DNA from: Firmicutes bacterium UBA1702
GTDB lineage: Bacteria > Bacillota > Clostridia > Peptostreptococcales > Anaerovoracaceae
DNA: 7,493 bases
Assembly (NCBI GenBank): GCA_002320005.1
Contig: DCJK01000036.1
Coordinates: 1-7,493, forward strand
Direction: 5' to 3'
Below, piece by piece: positions 1 through 6,538 of the stretch (position 1 is the stretch's first letter; every line of letters begins with the position of its first letter). Below the pieces are notes generated by a model. The model saw nothing but the letters and a program-made list of their open reading frames with translations, had not been told where the DNA came from and made no database searches. The translations under genes and the position numbers were made by a program.

Positions 1-25
1 TAATAATAACATTATATATTTTTGT

Positions 26-54
26 TTTACTTATATTAAATATTGTTCTATACT
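26..54 (+). promoter_or_regulatory. Candidate sigma-A promoter for the 79-aa gene
   Basis: A -35-like TTTACT (26-31, 4/6 to consensus) and a -10-like TATACT (49-54, 5/6) are separated by 17 bp in a very AT-rich stretch. Transcription would start near 60-62, giving a leader of about 35 nt before the gene at 97. AT-rich DNA yields chance matches, so this is a prediction from spacing and position only. Confidence 0.45.
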
Positions 55-96
55 TAAACTGACAAAAGGGAAATCTAAAAAACAGGAGGTATTGAA

Positions 97-336
97 ATGT
101 CAAATGCAAAACTTTTAGAAAAAGCTTTTAATCAGGCAGTTAACCAGGTTGATATCAGCCGCGTTCATCCGGAACTTAACAGAGTCATCATCAAGACAGG
201 CATGCAGGCTTATGCGGACAGCAAAGGTGTTTCCTTTACCTCCGCAGAAGTGGATCACACAATCTCACATGGACTTGCTACCTTGAGCAAAGCAGGCGAC
301 GATTATCGCCATCAGGATTGGATGATGCTGCGTTAG
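97..336 (+). CDS. Small orphan protein of unknown function, 79 aa
   Basis: I do not recognise this protein. The start is well supported: a near-perfect Shine-Dalgarno AGGAGGT lies at 84-90, six bases before the ATG, and a candidate promoter sits upstream. The product is soluble and of mixed charge, with no signal peptide or membrane segment. The first 25 residues look helical and amphipathic, followed by a HPELNR stretch (25-30). The C-terminal part is rich in His, Asp and Trp and ends in a DWMMLR tail. No Cys pairs or obvious catalytic motif are visible. It is monocistronic in this window: the next gene runs in the opposite direction, and a terminator hairpin follows at 391-423. It could be a small lineage-specific regulatory or structural protein, but nothing in the sequence decides this. 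Confidence 0.75.
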   Translation: MSNAKLLEKAFNQAVNQVDISRVHPELNRVIIKTGMQAYADSKGVSFTSAEVDHTISHGLATLSKAGDDYRHQDWMMLR

Positions 337-390
337 CCGCCGTCAGACAAAATCGCATTGTATTCCTTTCAACATACACATTCACAAAAA

Positions 391-423
391 AACAGACCGT
401 CTCTTTCTATGAGAGGGTCTGTT
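391..423. terminator. Bidirectional intrinsic terminator between convergent genes
   Basis: Arms 391-403 (AACAGACCGTCTC) and 411-423 (GAGAGGGTCTGTT) pair over 13 bp with one mismatch around a 7-nt loop. On the minus strand the stem is followed by a run of seven T (complement of 386-392, partly within the stem), a strong terminator for the YitT/YbaK unit. On the plus strand only four T follow (422-425), so termination of the 79-aa gene is probably weaker. Confidence 0.8.
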
Positions 424-440
424 TTACATTTCTGTCATAC

Positions 441-1310
441 TTAATATGGTCTCTTGTAAAATCTTCCGTTTACCTGTTGAGTTTTTATCACATTTATAAA
501 GGCTTTTGGATCTATCTCCTTTATGGCGACTATCACTCGGTCCACCTGCTCCCGGCCTATAACCGAATAGAGTATATGTCTTGGCATTCCCTCATAACAT
601 CCGGTGGCTTCTATCATGGTCGCATCATGATGGGTTATCTCGCGTATTTTTCCGTAAATCGCATCAGGCACTTCTGTGATGATTAGAAGGGTATCTTTCT
701 GATAACGCTTAAACAGTATCTGGATGACCTGCGTTCCTGCGTACTGGTATATTATCGAGTACAGCGCCTTGTCGAATCCGAAAAGCACTCCTGCAGTTGT
801 CAGTATCACCACGTTGGCCAGAAATATATAGTTCCAGGCATCTATCCCCTTCTTTTCGGAGAAATATATGGAAATAAAGTCTGTTCCCCCGCCGCTGGCT
901 CCGCTTATCAGGCATATGCTTATGGCAACACTTCCGAGGATTCCTCCGAAAATACTGATAAGCAGAGTGTCATATGTTATGGTCGCTGCCGGAAACACAT
1001 CTGTCAGTATACTGGAGAGAAAAACCACATAGAAGGAATAGATGGTGAATTTCTTGCTGATGTATCTGAAACCTATATATGCCGGTATCAGATTCAACGG
1101 GAGATAAATGGCCGAATACGGAATTTCTATTCCGAAAAACTGGCTTGCAACCTGCTGTATCAGAATGGTCAGGCCGCTGAAACCGCCCGGAAACAGGCCG
1201 CCGGTTTTGACAAAACTTTTGATGTTGAAGCCGATTACTGCTGAAGCCAGAGTAAGGCATAAAAACATTCGCAGTTCTTTCTGGATTTTTTTCTTTTTTT
1301 CAGGTACCAT
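441..1310 (-). CDS. YitT family membrane protein (DUF161 + DUF2179), 289 aa
   Basis: This is an integral membrane protein of the YitT family, whose transport or signalling role is not firmly established. After a lysine-rich cytoplasmic N-terminus (residues 4-11) come about five or six hydrophobic helices up to residue ~200. They carry the family's glycine motifs PGGFSG (41-46) and GASGGGTDF (137-145). A soluble C-terminal DUF2179 domain follows (~207-285), a small alpha/beta fold thought to bind a ligand. The start at 1310 is chosen because AAGAAGGA lies six bases upstream. A longer reading to 1367 adds 19 hydrophilic residues, has no good ribosome site and would overlap the deacylase gene. 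The gene begins 22 bp after the YbaK-like gene ends, so the two are probably cotranscribed, and it ends at the 391-423 terminator. Length and domain order are normal for the family. Confidence 0.9.
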   Translation of the reverse strand: MVPEKKKKIQKELRMFLCLTLASAVIGFNIKSFVKTGGLFPGGFSGLTILIQQVASQFFGIEIPYSAIYLPLNLIPAYIGFRYISKKFTIYSFYVVFLSSILTDVFPAATITYDTLLISIFGGILGSVAISICLISGASGGGTDFISIYFSEKKGIDAWNYIFLANVVILTTAGVLFGFDKALYSIIYQYAGTQVIQILFKRYQKDTLLIITEVPDAIYGKIREITHHDATMIEATGCYEGMPRHILYSVIGREQVDRVIVAIKEIDPKAFINVIKTQQVNGRFYKRPY

Positions 1311-1316
1311 TTTGTT

Positions 1317-1324
1317 TCCTTCTT
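1317..1324 (-). promoter_or_regulatory. Ribosome binding site deciding the YitT-family start
   Basis: AAGAAGGA on the minus strand is placed six bases before the ATG at 1310. It supports the 289-aa start over the upstream ATG at 1367, which lies inside the preceding gene. Confidence 0.7.
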
Positions 1325-1332
1325 TATTAAAT

Positions 1333-1821
1333 TTACTCCGAGACAGGCTCGCTGAGTTTACATACATCTACCCACTGTATAGCATTTGAATATTTGTACA
1401 GTTCATCACAGCTGAATTCAATGGCACTGTTGCTGCTTCCGCACGCCGGAAAAACAGTATCAAACCTTTTTAAAGACTCGTCACAATAAATTTTCACCTT
1501 GTCGTTGGTGATGCCGAAGGCACAGACACCGCCTATGGCATGTCCTGTAAAGTTCACCACCTCTTCCGGTGAAAGCATTTTTGCTTTCTGGTGGAAGGTG
1601 TCCTTAAACTTGCGGTTATCAATTCTTGCGTCCCCGGCGGTCTGGATGAGTATGCATCCGTCTTCCCCGTCTTTGAAGGATAAAGTCTTGCATATGCGTG
1701 CTCCTTCAACTCCGACAGCCTGAGCTGCAAGTTCAACAGTAGCACTGGAAACATCAAATTCCATAATCTTATCTTCCAGTCCCAGCTCTTTAAAATAATT
1801 TCGTACGATTTCTATAGACAT
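1333..1821 (-). CDS. YbaK/EbsC family aminoacyl-tRNA deacylase, 162 aa
   Basis: This is a single-domain protein of the YbaK/ProX superfamily. Known members hydrolyse mischarged tRNA in trans (for example Cys- or Ala-tRNA(Pro)) and so correct prolyl-tRNA synthetase errors in the cytoplasm. Visible family features are an N-terminal SSATVELAA segment (25-33), the invariant lysine in CKTL (K45), GDARID (63-68), the glycine-rich GHAIGGVCAFG loop (93-103) and CGSSNSAIEF near the C-terminus (127-136). The length matches the free-standing ~155-165 aa proteins. The substrate (Cys, Ala or another residue on tRNA) cannot be read from the sequence, so no gene symbol is given. An AAGAGGT ribosome site precedes the ATG. 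It is the first gene of a two-gene unit with the YitT-family gene and has its own strong promoter at 1848-1876. Confidence 0.92.
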   Translation of the reverse strand: MSIEIVRNYFKELGLEDKIMEFDVSSATVELAAQAVGVEGARICKTLSFKDGEDGCILIQTAGDARIDNRKFKDTFHQKAKMLSPEEVVNFTGHAIGGVCAFGITNDKVKIYCDESLKRFDTVFPACGSSNSAIEFSCDELYKYSNAIQWVDVCKLSEPVSE

Positions 1822-1847
1822 TGTTTCTACCTCTTTTCCATCGCTTC

Positions 1848-1876
1848 ATTATAGCACAACATTCCCGCTGTGTGAA
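1848..1876 (-). promoter_or_regulatory. Sigma-A promoter for the deacylase/YitT unit
   Basis: Read on the minus strand, -35 TTCACA (1871-1876, 5/6) and a perfect -10 TATAAT (1848-1853) are separated by exactly 17 bp. The transcript would start near 1841, about 20 nt before the ATG at 1821. It is the best promoter match in the window. Confidence 0.75.
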
Positions 1877-1883
1877 CATCTTA

Positions 1884-1912
1884 TTGACATGATTGTCACA
1901 TTTTGATAAAGT
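1884..1912 (+). promoter_or_regulatory. Sigma-A promoter for the NSS transporter
   Basis: A perfect -35 TTGACA (1884-1889) is followed after 17 bp by TAAAGT (1907-1912, 4/6). A TG one base before the -10 (1904-1905) makes it an extended -10. The predicted leader is about 42 nt. It fires divergently from the promoter at 1848-1876, and seven bases separate the two -35 boxes. Confidence 0.7.
1885..1898. promoter_or_regulatory. Short palindrome over the transporter -35 box, possible operator
   Basis: TGACA (1885-1889) and TGTCA (1894-1898) form an inverted repeat with a 4-bp spacer. It overlaps the rightward -35 and sits next to the leftward -35. A regulator bound here could affect both divergent promoters. 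With arms of only five bases, chance is a real alternative. Confidence 0.3.
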
Positions 1913-1960
1913 AAATATAACTTTGTGAATGTCAATATATGCTTGAAAGGAACTTAAAAC

Positions 1961-3367
1961 ATGGAACAACTTAATCACGAAAACCACAAGGGCCAATTCG
2001 GTTCCGGCTTCGGCTTTTTGATGGCTGCAGTAGGATCCGCAGTAGGTCTTGGTAACTTGTGGGGTTTTCCCTACAAAATGGGTGCAAACGGAGGCTTTGC
2101 ATTCCTTATTCTCTATTTGATCTTAGTAGTATTTGTCGGCTATGTAATCATGATAACGGAACTGGCTCTGGGCCGTAAAACCGGCAAGGGTGTAGTGGGT
2201 GCATACAAAGCATTATCCAAAAAATATGCTTTCATCGGATGGATGGGCGCCATCGCTCCGTGGCTTATTCTTTCATTCTATTCCATGCTGGGCGGTTATT
2301 GTATCAAATACGCCGTGGCCAATCTTGGCGATCTCTTCGGAGCAAGTTGGGGTATAGGAGATGCCAACAGCGGCGAGTACTTTGGTGCTTTCACCTCGGA
2401 CATGGTTCAGACTGTAATATTCTCTCTGATTTTTGTAGTTCTTACTGTACTTATAGTAAGAGGCGGCGTTTCAGGCGGAATCGAAAAGTTTTCCACCGTG
2501 GCAATGCCTGCACTCTTCATAATGCTTGTTATTGTAATTATCAGAAGCGTTACGCTGCCGGGAGCTTCAGAGGGGCTTGCTTTTATGTTTAAGCCGGACT
2601 GGTCTGCTTTTGAAGGAACAGGATGGATTACCGTGCTTGCAGTGGCCGGCGGTCAGATGTTCTTCTCCCTTTCTCTGGGAATGTCCATCATGATTGCTTA
2701 CGGTTCATATCTGCCGAAAGATCAGAATCTGGAGAGAAGCGCTCTGGTAATACCTTTTGCAGACACACTGGTTGCCATCATGGCGGGTCTTGCCACCATG
2801 CCTGCTGTATTCGCATCAGGCCTGGAACCAAGCCAGGGTCCCGGATTACTGTTTATAACACTTCAGACCGTATTCCATTCCATGGGAGGTTTCGGACCGT
2901 TCTTCGGTTTCCTTTTCTACACTCTGGTATTTATTGCAGCCATAACTTCTTCCATCTCACTTCTGGAAGGAATTTCAGCGGTTGCTATGGACAGCGTAAT
3001 CGAAAAAGGAGAGAAACCTGACAGAAAGAAGATTGTTACAATCCTCGGAATCTCCATTGCTATAACAGCCTCCCTGGTATCTCTCGACGGCCTGGGAGCC
3101 AACGGATTCCCTCAATTCTTCGGACAGGGATGCTGGCTTGATGCCATCGACCTTATAGCAGAAGGTATATTGATGCCTCTAGGTGCATGTTACTGTGCTA
3201 TAATAATTCCGACTTCTCTGGTGGATGAAGAAGCAACTCTCAACGGTGCGAGATTCAGAACAAAGAATTTCTATGATTTCTGTATCAAATTTATAGCGCC
3301 GGTAATGATGGTGCTGGTTCTGCTGGGACAGCTTGACGGATTCTTCGGACTGGGAATGTTCAGCTGA
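1961..3367 (+). CDS. Neurotransmitter:sodium symporter (NSS/SLC6) family transporter, 468 aa
   Basis: This is a sodium-dependent transporter of the LeuT-fold NSS family in the cytoplasmic membrane. Bacterial members (LeuT, MhsT, TnaT, Tyt1) take up amino acids with Na+. The TM1 signature is plain: AAVGSAVGLGNLWGFPY (22-38), with N32 at the place of the LeuT sodium ligand N27, followed by ANGGFAF (42-48). TM6 carries the unwound SLSLG segment (236-240) after GGQMFF (230-235). TM8 carries AAITSS (326-331), matching the LeuT Na2 ligands A351/T354/S355. D268 in TM7 is a candidate for the carboxylate that makes bacterial members chloride-independent; only an alignment would settle that. The length and a final hydrophobic segment at ~441-458 suggest 11 rather than 12 helices, as is common in bacteria. 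AAAGGA (1946-1951) is the ribosome site. The gene stands alone between a divergent promoter and a perfect terminator. Substrate is probably an amino acid, otherwise undetermined. Confidence 0.95.
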   Translation: MEQLNHENHKGQFGSGFGFLMAAVGSAVGLGNLWGFPYKMGANGGFAFLILYLILVVFVGYVIMITELALGRKTGKGVVGAYKALSKKYAFIGWMGAIAPWLILSFYSMLGGYCIKYAVANLGDLFGASWGIGDANSGEYFGAFTSDMVQTVIFSLIFVVLTVLIVRGGVSGGIEKFSTVAMPALFIMLVIVIIRSVTLPGASEGLAFMFKPDWSAFEGTGWITVLAVAGGQMFFSLSLGMSIMIAYGSYLPKDQNLERSALVIPFADTLVAIMAGLATMPAVFASGLEPSQGPGLLFITLQTVFHSMGGFGPFFGFLFYTLVFIAAITSSISLLEGISAVAMDSVIEKGEKPDRKKIVTILGISIAITASLVSLDGLGANGFPQFFGQGCWLDAIDLIAEGILMPLGACYCAIIIPTSLVDEEATLNGARFRTKNFYDFCIKFIAPVMMVLVLLGQLDGFFGLGMFS

Positions 3368-3428
3368 TAAATCATGATACAGAGGCTTTGCATCATATAC
3401 CGTACCGGAGCCGAATATAAACAAAATG

Positions 3429-3447
3429 GCTCTATTCCAAATAGAGC
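3429..3447 (+). other. Perfect 8-bp hairpin ahead of the terminator
   Basis: GCTCTATT (3429-3436) and AATAGAGC (3440-3447) pair perfectly around a 3-nt loop, 62 bp after the transporter stop. No T-run follows, so it is not itself a terminator. It could protect the mRNA 3' end. Its 3' arm shares AGAGC with the 5' arm of the next hairpin, so the two arms could compete weakly for pairing. Confidence 0.55.
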
Positions 3448-3458
3448 AAGATATAAAC

Positions 3459-3488
3459 AAAAACAGAGAGCTTCGGCTCTCTGTTTTT
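3459..3488. terminator. Strong bidirectional terminator with UUCG tetraloop
   Basis: Arms 3459-3471 and 3476-3488 are perfectly complementary over 13 bp and enclose a C(UUCG)G tetraloop, a very stable RNA loop. Six T follow on the plus strand (3484-3489), ending the transporter transcript. On the minus strand the A-tract (3459-3463) reads as a T-run followed by GTTTATAT, which would end the ABC operon transcript. It lies between convergent genes and serves both. Confidence 0.92.
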
Positions 3489-3597
3489 TATTTCCCCGCG
3501 CAGTCCCTTCCGGATTGATGGAATATCCGGCAAAACTCTTCAGCCGCAAAACATGTGCCAATTATTACAAGTCCGCTCTGCTGCATCTTCAGGCCTT

Positions 3598-4811
3598 CTA
3601 CAGAGGTAAATCCTTTTTGCAGAACTTAACTCCCCCTGCAAGATAGCAGACAGCTGACAATACCGCCAGTATTATCATACCCGGGATAAATCCGGTATCA
3701 ACACAGTCCGTCCCTATGGATTGCACAGCATCTACATCAAACAGGCTTACAATAGTCAGTTTATTGAACATTCCCAAAGCATCTGTTCCGACGCCCATGG
3801 ATACCATGTCTTCACTGCCGAACATCCCCAGCAGCGCAGCCAGAAAGAACCACAGTGTGACACCGCCTCCGACAGCCAGCGCCTTCTGACTTTGATTAAA
3901 AATATAGCTGCACAAATAGCAGAAGCCTGCTGCCGCTTCTGTAACCAGATAAAGTCCCAGATACAGCAACAATGTCCTCTCTATGTTCACTTCTCCGAAT
4001 ATTAAAACGGGAGTCGCCATTTTGATGCCGCAAGTTACAGCCATCAAAACCAGAGGTGCTGCAATCAGGTACACTGCCTGAGTTGCTGCCACGGAAGAAC
4101 GTTTTACAGGCGTAGAAAGAATGTATGCCATGGAACCTTTGTCAACCTGCGCTGCAATGAGAGAGTTTGCAGCTATAATCACAAACACAAATATAGGGAG
4201 CAATCCCAATACGGTAAAATACATTTTATTAAAATATGTGGTGAAATCCAGACCATTCAACTTATCCATATCTTCCGGAGAAATTCCCGATGCTCCAAGC
4301 ATCACTTCCATGAACCGGTCAATTTTAAGGTCATTGCCTGTGAAACATCCTTTCTCCTCTGCCAGGACCTGTATATATTCAAATTGTTCCTCATAAATTT
4401 CAGGCTCTATGTCTGAGGCCTCCACTTCATCCAGCACTAGCTCAAATCCATCGACACTGAGTTTTTCATTGTCAGATGCGGCATTATACATTTCAAATGC
4501 CTTCTCATACTCCACATCATTATTGCCAATGCAGAAATCTTCCAGGGATAGATTGCTTCCGCTGCGCTCGTTATATGATGCCATGACAAACAAGTATGTA
4601 TATAACTCCTCACGGGTATTTTCACTGACTCCATTCTTTTTTCCGTACCCATAATGCTTGTTGCGTAATTGATAACACCTGCTATCATGCACATAATCAG
4701 TACAACCGCAACTGCCAGTGATACATTGGAACGGCAGGTCTGCTTCATAAGGGGAATCGACAGAGCCCCCGAAGTCTTTCTCCTTTTGCTAATTTCTTTT
4801 GTATGCTTCAT
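3598..4811 (-). pseudogene. ABC-2-type transporter permease, split by a one-base frameshift
   Basis: This is the membrane subunit of the exporter encoded with the two ATPases. It starts at the ATG at 4811, 23 bp inside the preceding ATPase gene, with GGAGGA upstream. Residues 1-58 give a basic N-terminus and TM1 (~31-50). The frame then breaks at an A6 run (4637-4642). Adding one A joins it to the downstream frame, which is open from before 4640 to the TAA at 3598-3600, giving a 404-aa protein. In that restored protein, residues ~60-190 form an acidic extracytoplasmic domain. They are followed by about five helices, with a GSMAYILSTPVKRSS segment (226-240) typical of this permease type after TM2. 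As written, translation from 4811 leaves the frame and stops at 4437. An internal start at 4692 would lack TM1. Either a real pseudogene, a sequencing error in the homopolymer, or slippage during expression. Confidence 0.8.
4637..4642 (-). other. A6 run at the permease frameshift
   Basis: On the minus strand the upstream frame reads GAA AAA AGA, while the downstream permease frame reads GGA AAA AAG AAT. One extra A in this run (A7) would restore continuity. The AAAAAAG heptamer resembles a -1 slippery site, but the upstream reading phase is off by one from the canonical X-XXY-YYZ arrangement. Confidence 0.8.
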
Positions 4812-5628
4812 TGAAATAGTCCTCCAGTGTATAGGCTTTTTCCCTGATATATTTTACATTTTTTTCTTTAAGAATTTGAAACAGTTTGCCCGGATTATTA
4901 TGCTCGGAAACCACCTCAAGTTCATCTGATCCGTCATTTAAACCGATATGGAAAACACTTTTATGATCTGACCTCAGTTCTTCCATATCCACGATGTCGA
5001 TAATTTTACCGTTTTTAACAAAAGCCGTACGATCACATAATTCTTCCACTTCTTCAAAAATATGGTCAGAAATAAATATGGTCTTCCCTCTCTTCTTCTC
5101 GTTATTTATCAGATCAACAAATACTTCACGCATCAGAGGATCCAACCCAGTGGTGGGTTCATCCATTATCAGAATTTCCCGGTCGCCCATAAGAGCTGCA
5201 ACTATTGCTGTTTTCTGCTTCATTCCTTTGGACATTCTTGCCAGACTGGCTGTAGGATCAAGTCTGAAAAGTTTGATCAGGTGGTTCATGTTCGAAAGAT
5301 TCTTAATTCCCAGAAATTCCGCCTGCTTTTTCAGAAAATCCATACCTGTTTTCATAGGCGGAAAAGCTATTTCACCAGGTACATAACTGACATGCCTTTT
5401 TATTTCCGTAGAGCAGAGCCATGCATCCATATCTTTCACTTGCACGGTTCCTTTATCCGGTCTGATGAAACCCATAATGCTTCTTATAGTTGTGGTTTTA
5501 CCGGAACCATTGGTTCCTACATAACCGAAACATTCGCCGCCTCTCACCTCCAGGTCGGCCTGGAATATTCCTCTTCCTCCTCCGTAATTCTTGGTCAGAC
5601 CATCAATCCTTATGATTGTATCTGTCAT
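4789..5628 (-). CDS. ABC transporter ATP-binding protein (Nat/Bcr-like), 279 aa
   Basis: This is the cytoplasmic ATPase subunit of an ABC exporter. All elements are present: A-loop tyrosine in LTKNYG (Y15), Walker A GTNGSGKT (38-45), a Q-loop region of the YVPGEIA type (82-88) lacking the usual Gln, signature MSKGM (132-136), Walker B ILIMDE (152-157), D-loop GLD (161-163) and switch His (H189). A ~70-residue C-terminal extension follows, ending with TLEDYFNEAYKRN. Degenerate signatures such as SKGM are normal in this subfamily. The gene overlaps the upstream ATPase by 4 bp (ATGA, 5625-5628) and the downstream permease by 23 bp, so the three are translationally coupled. GGAGGA six bases before the ATG (5635-5640) is a strong ribosome site. 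The exported substrate is unknown; drugs, peptides or ions are known for relatives. Confidence 0.93.
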   Translation of the reverse strand: MTDTIIRIDGLTKNYGGGRGIFQADLEVRGGECFGYVGTNGSGKTTTIRSIMGFIRPDKGTVQVKDMDAWLCSTEIKRHVSYVPGEIAFPPMKTGMDFLKKQAEFLGIKNLSNMNHLIKLFRLDPTASLARMSKGMKQKTAIVAALMGDREILIMDEPTTGLDPLMREVFVDLINNEKKRGKTIFISDHIFEEVEELCDRTAFVKNGKIIDIVDMEELRSDHKSVFHIGLNDGSDELEVVSEHNNPGKLFQILKEKNVKYIREKAYTLEDYFNEAYKRN

Positions 5629-6491
5629 TTCTCTTCCTCCCCGGTTTTATAGAAATCCATGAAATAGTCTTCCAGGCTGAATTTTACCTGATGAAAAGTT
5701 CTTATCTGCAGTTGTGACATATCCGCAATGAAATGATTCAGCCTATTGGAAGGGACTCGCGCCTTTACTTTCAGCCGCTCCTCACTGGAGGCGGCAAGCA
5801 TATAATCTTTCCTTCTAAAGGCTTCGTAGCTTTCTCTGTTCTCAAAACCGATGACAAAAATGCCATCCTGAGTGTTTTTCAGTTTATCTACCATAAAGTC
5901 AGACACTATCCTTCCGTCTTTTATTATTGATATTCTGTCGCATACAGCGTCTACTTCGCTGAATATGTGAGATGAAAGAAAAATCGTCTTCCCGCGTGAC
6001 TTTTCTTCTTTTATCAGATCAATGAATTCCTGCTGCATTACGGGATCCAGACCCGATGTGGGCTCATCGAGAATCAATATTTCCGGATCGTGCATGAATG
6101 CTGCAACTATAGCCAGTTTCCGCTTTTCGCCCAGGCTCATCTCCCGTGTTTTCTTATCCTCTCTCAGCTGGAAGCGTTCCAGAAGCTGTCTGCACAGGTT
6201 CTTTTCCTCATATCCGTGCATCGTCAATATCATATTCAGAAAACTTTTCCCCGTAACTTCTTCGGGAAGCGCAATCTCCCCGGGAATATATCCTATCTGA
6301 CGCTTAAGTTTGTCAGCATATTTCCAGCAATCTTTTCCCTTTATGAAGCTTCTTCCGCTGTCCGCTTTTGAAAATCCCATCAGGTGACGGATGGTAGTTG
6401 TCTTTCCTGCCCCGTTCGGGCCAAGAAATCCGTAACATTCCCCCTGCGCTACATTCATGGATATATTAAAAACTCCTCTGCCACAGCTCAT
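5625..6491 (-). CDS. ABC transporter ATP-binding protein, N-terminus possibly truncated by IS, 288 aa
   Basis: This is a second ATPase, paralogous to its neighbour. Numbered from the ATG at 6491 it has Walker A GPNGAGKT (24-31), an IGYIPGEIA stretch (66-74) in place of a normal Q-loop, signature MSLGE (118-122), Walker B ILILDE (138-143), GLD (147-149) and H175. It ends in a long C-terminal domain finishing with SLEDYFMDFYKTGEEEK. GAAAGG (6501-6506) lies nine bases before this start. The protein begins at MSCGRGVF, so strand 1 is missing and the A-loop Tyr of the paralogue (LTKNYG) is replaced by Cys. Reading upstream to an ATG at 6551 gives 308 aa and an IIQISE stretch resembling strand 1. 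However, that start lies inside the transposase gene, so it could only be a fusion made by the insertion. Catalytic residues are intact; whether the shortened protein works is uncertain. Confidence 0.85.
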   Translation of the reverse strand: MSCGRGVFNISMNVAQGECYGFLGPNGAGKTTTIRHLMGFSKADSGRSFIKGKDCWKYADKLKRQIGYIPGEIALPEEVTGKSFLNMILTMHGYEEKNLCRQLLERFQLREDKKTREMSLGEKRKLAIVAAFMHDPEILILDEPTSGLDPVMQQEFIDLIKEEKSRGKTIFLSSHIFSEVDAVCDRISIIKDGRIVSDFMVDKLKNTQDGIFVIGFENRESYEAFRRKDYMLAASSEERLKVKARVPSNRLNHFIADMSQLQIRTFHQVKFSLEDYFMDFYKTGEEEK

Positions 6492-6531
6492 TGTCAAGCA
6501 CCTTTCGCGGCATAAACATTTCTCTGATATC
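6466..6531 (-). other. IS/ABC junction with a possible remnant of an upstream gene
   Basis: Between the putative IS end and the ATPase lies one open minus-strand frame, out of phase with the ATPase. It reads DIREMFMPRKVLDNELWQRSF and stops at 6466-6468, 23 bases inside the ATPase coding region. It may be the tail of a gene cut off by the insertion and formerly coupled to the ATPase, as regulators often are. At 21 codons it may equally be chance. Confidence 0.2.
6501..6506 (-). promoter_or_regulatory. Ribosome binding site for the internal ATPase start
   Basis: GAAAGG on the minus strand precedes the ATG at 6491 by nine bases. The alternative ATG at 6551 has only an A-rich GAAGAAAAA upstream. 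This favours, without proving, the shorter ATPase. Confidence 0.45.
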
Positions 6532-6538
6532 TGTATTA

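Noticed and set aside
318..686. Plus-strand open frame of 122 codons
   Set aside because: It crosses a terminator hairpin and is antisense to the well-supported YitT-family gene, with no ribosome site.
1365..1367. ATG at 1367 as the start of the YitT-family protein
   Set aside because: It lies inside the deacylase gene and lacks a good ribosome site, while the ATG at 1310 has AAGAAGGA six bases upstream.
1871..1928. TGTGA/TCACA elements suggestive of CRP-type sites
   Set aside because: The spacings (20 and 23 bp between half-sites) do not match the TGTGA-N6-TCACA arrangement, and such pentamers arise easily in AT-rich DNA.
3510..3530. CCGGAT/ATCCGG inverted repeat after the ABC operon
   Set aside because: The stem is only six bases with a 9-nt loop and no adjacent T-run on either strand; the nearby UUCG hairpin is a far better terminator.
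4637..4643. AAAAAAG as a programmed -1 frameshift site
   Set aside because: In the upstream frame the codons are GAA AAA AGA, so the heptamer is not in the X-XXY-YYZ phase. No clear upstream Shine-Dalgarno enhancer is present.
5062..5652. Plus-strand open frame of 196 codons
   Set aside because: It is antisense to the ATPase with complete ABC motifs, has a biased His/Ser/Phe composition and no ribosome site.
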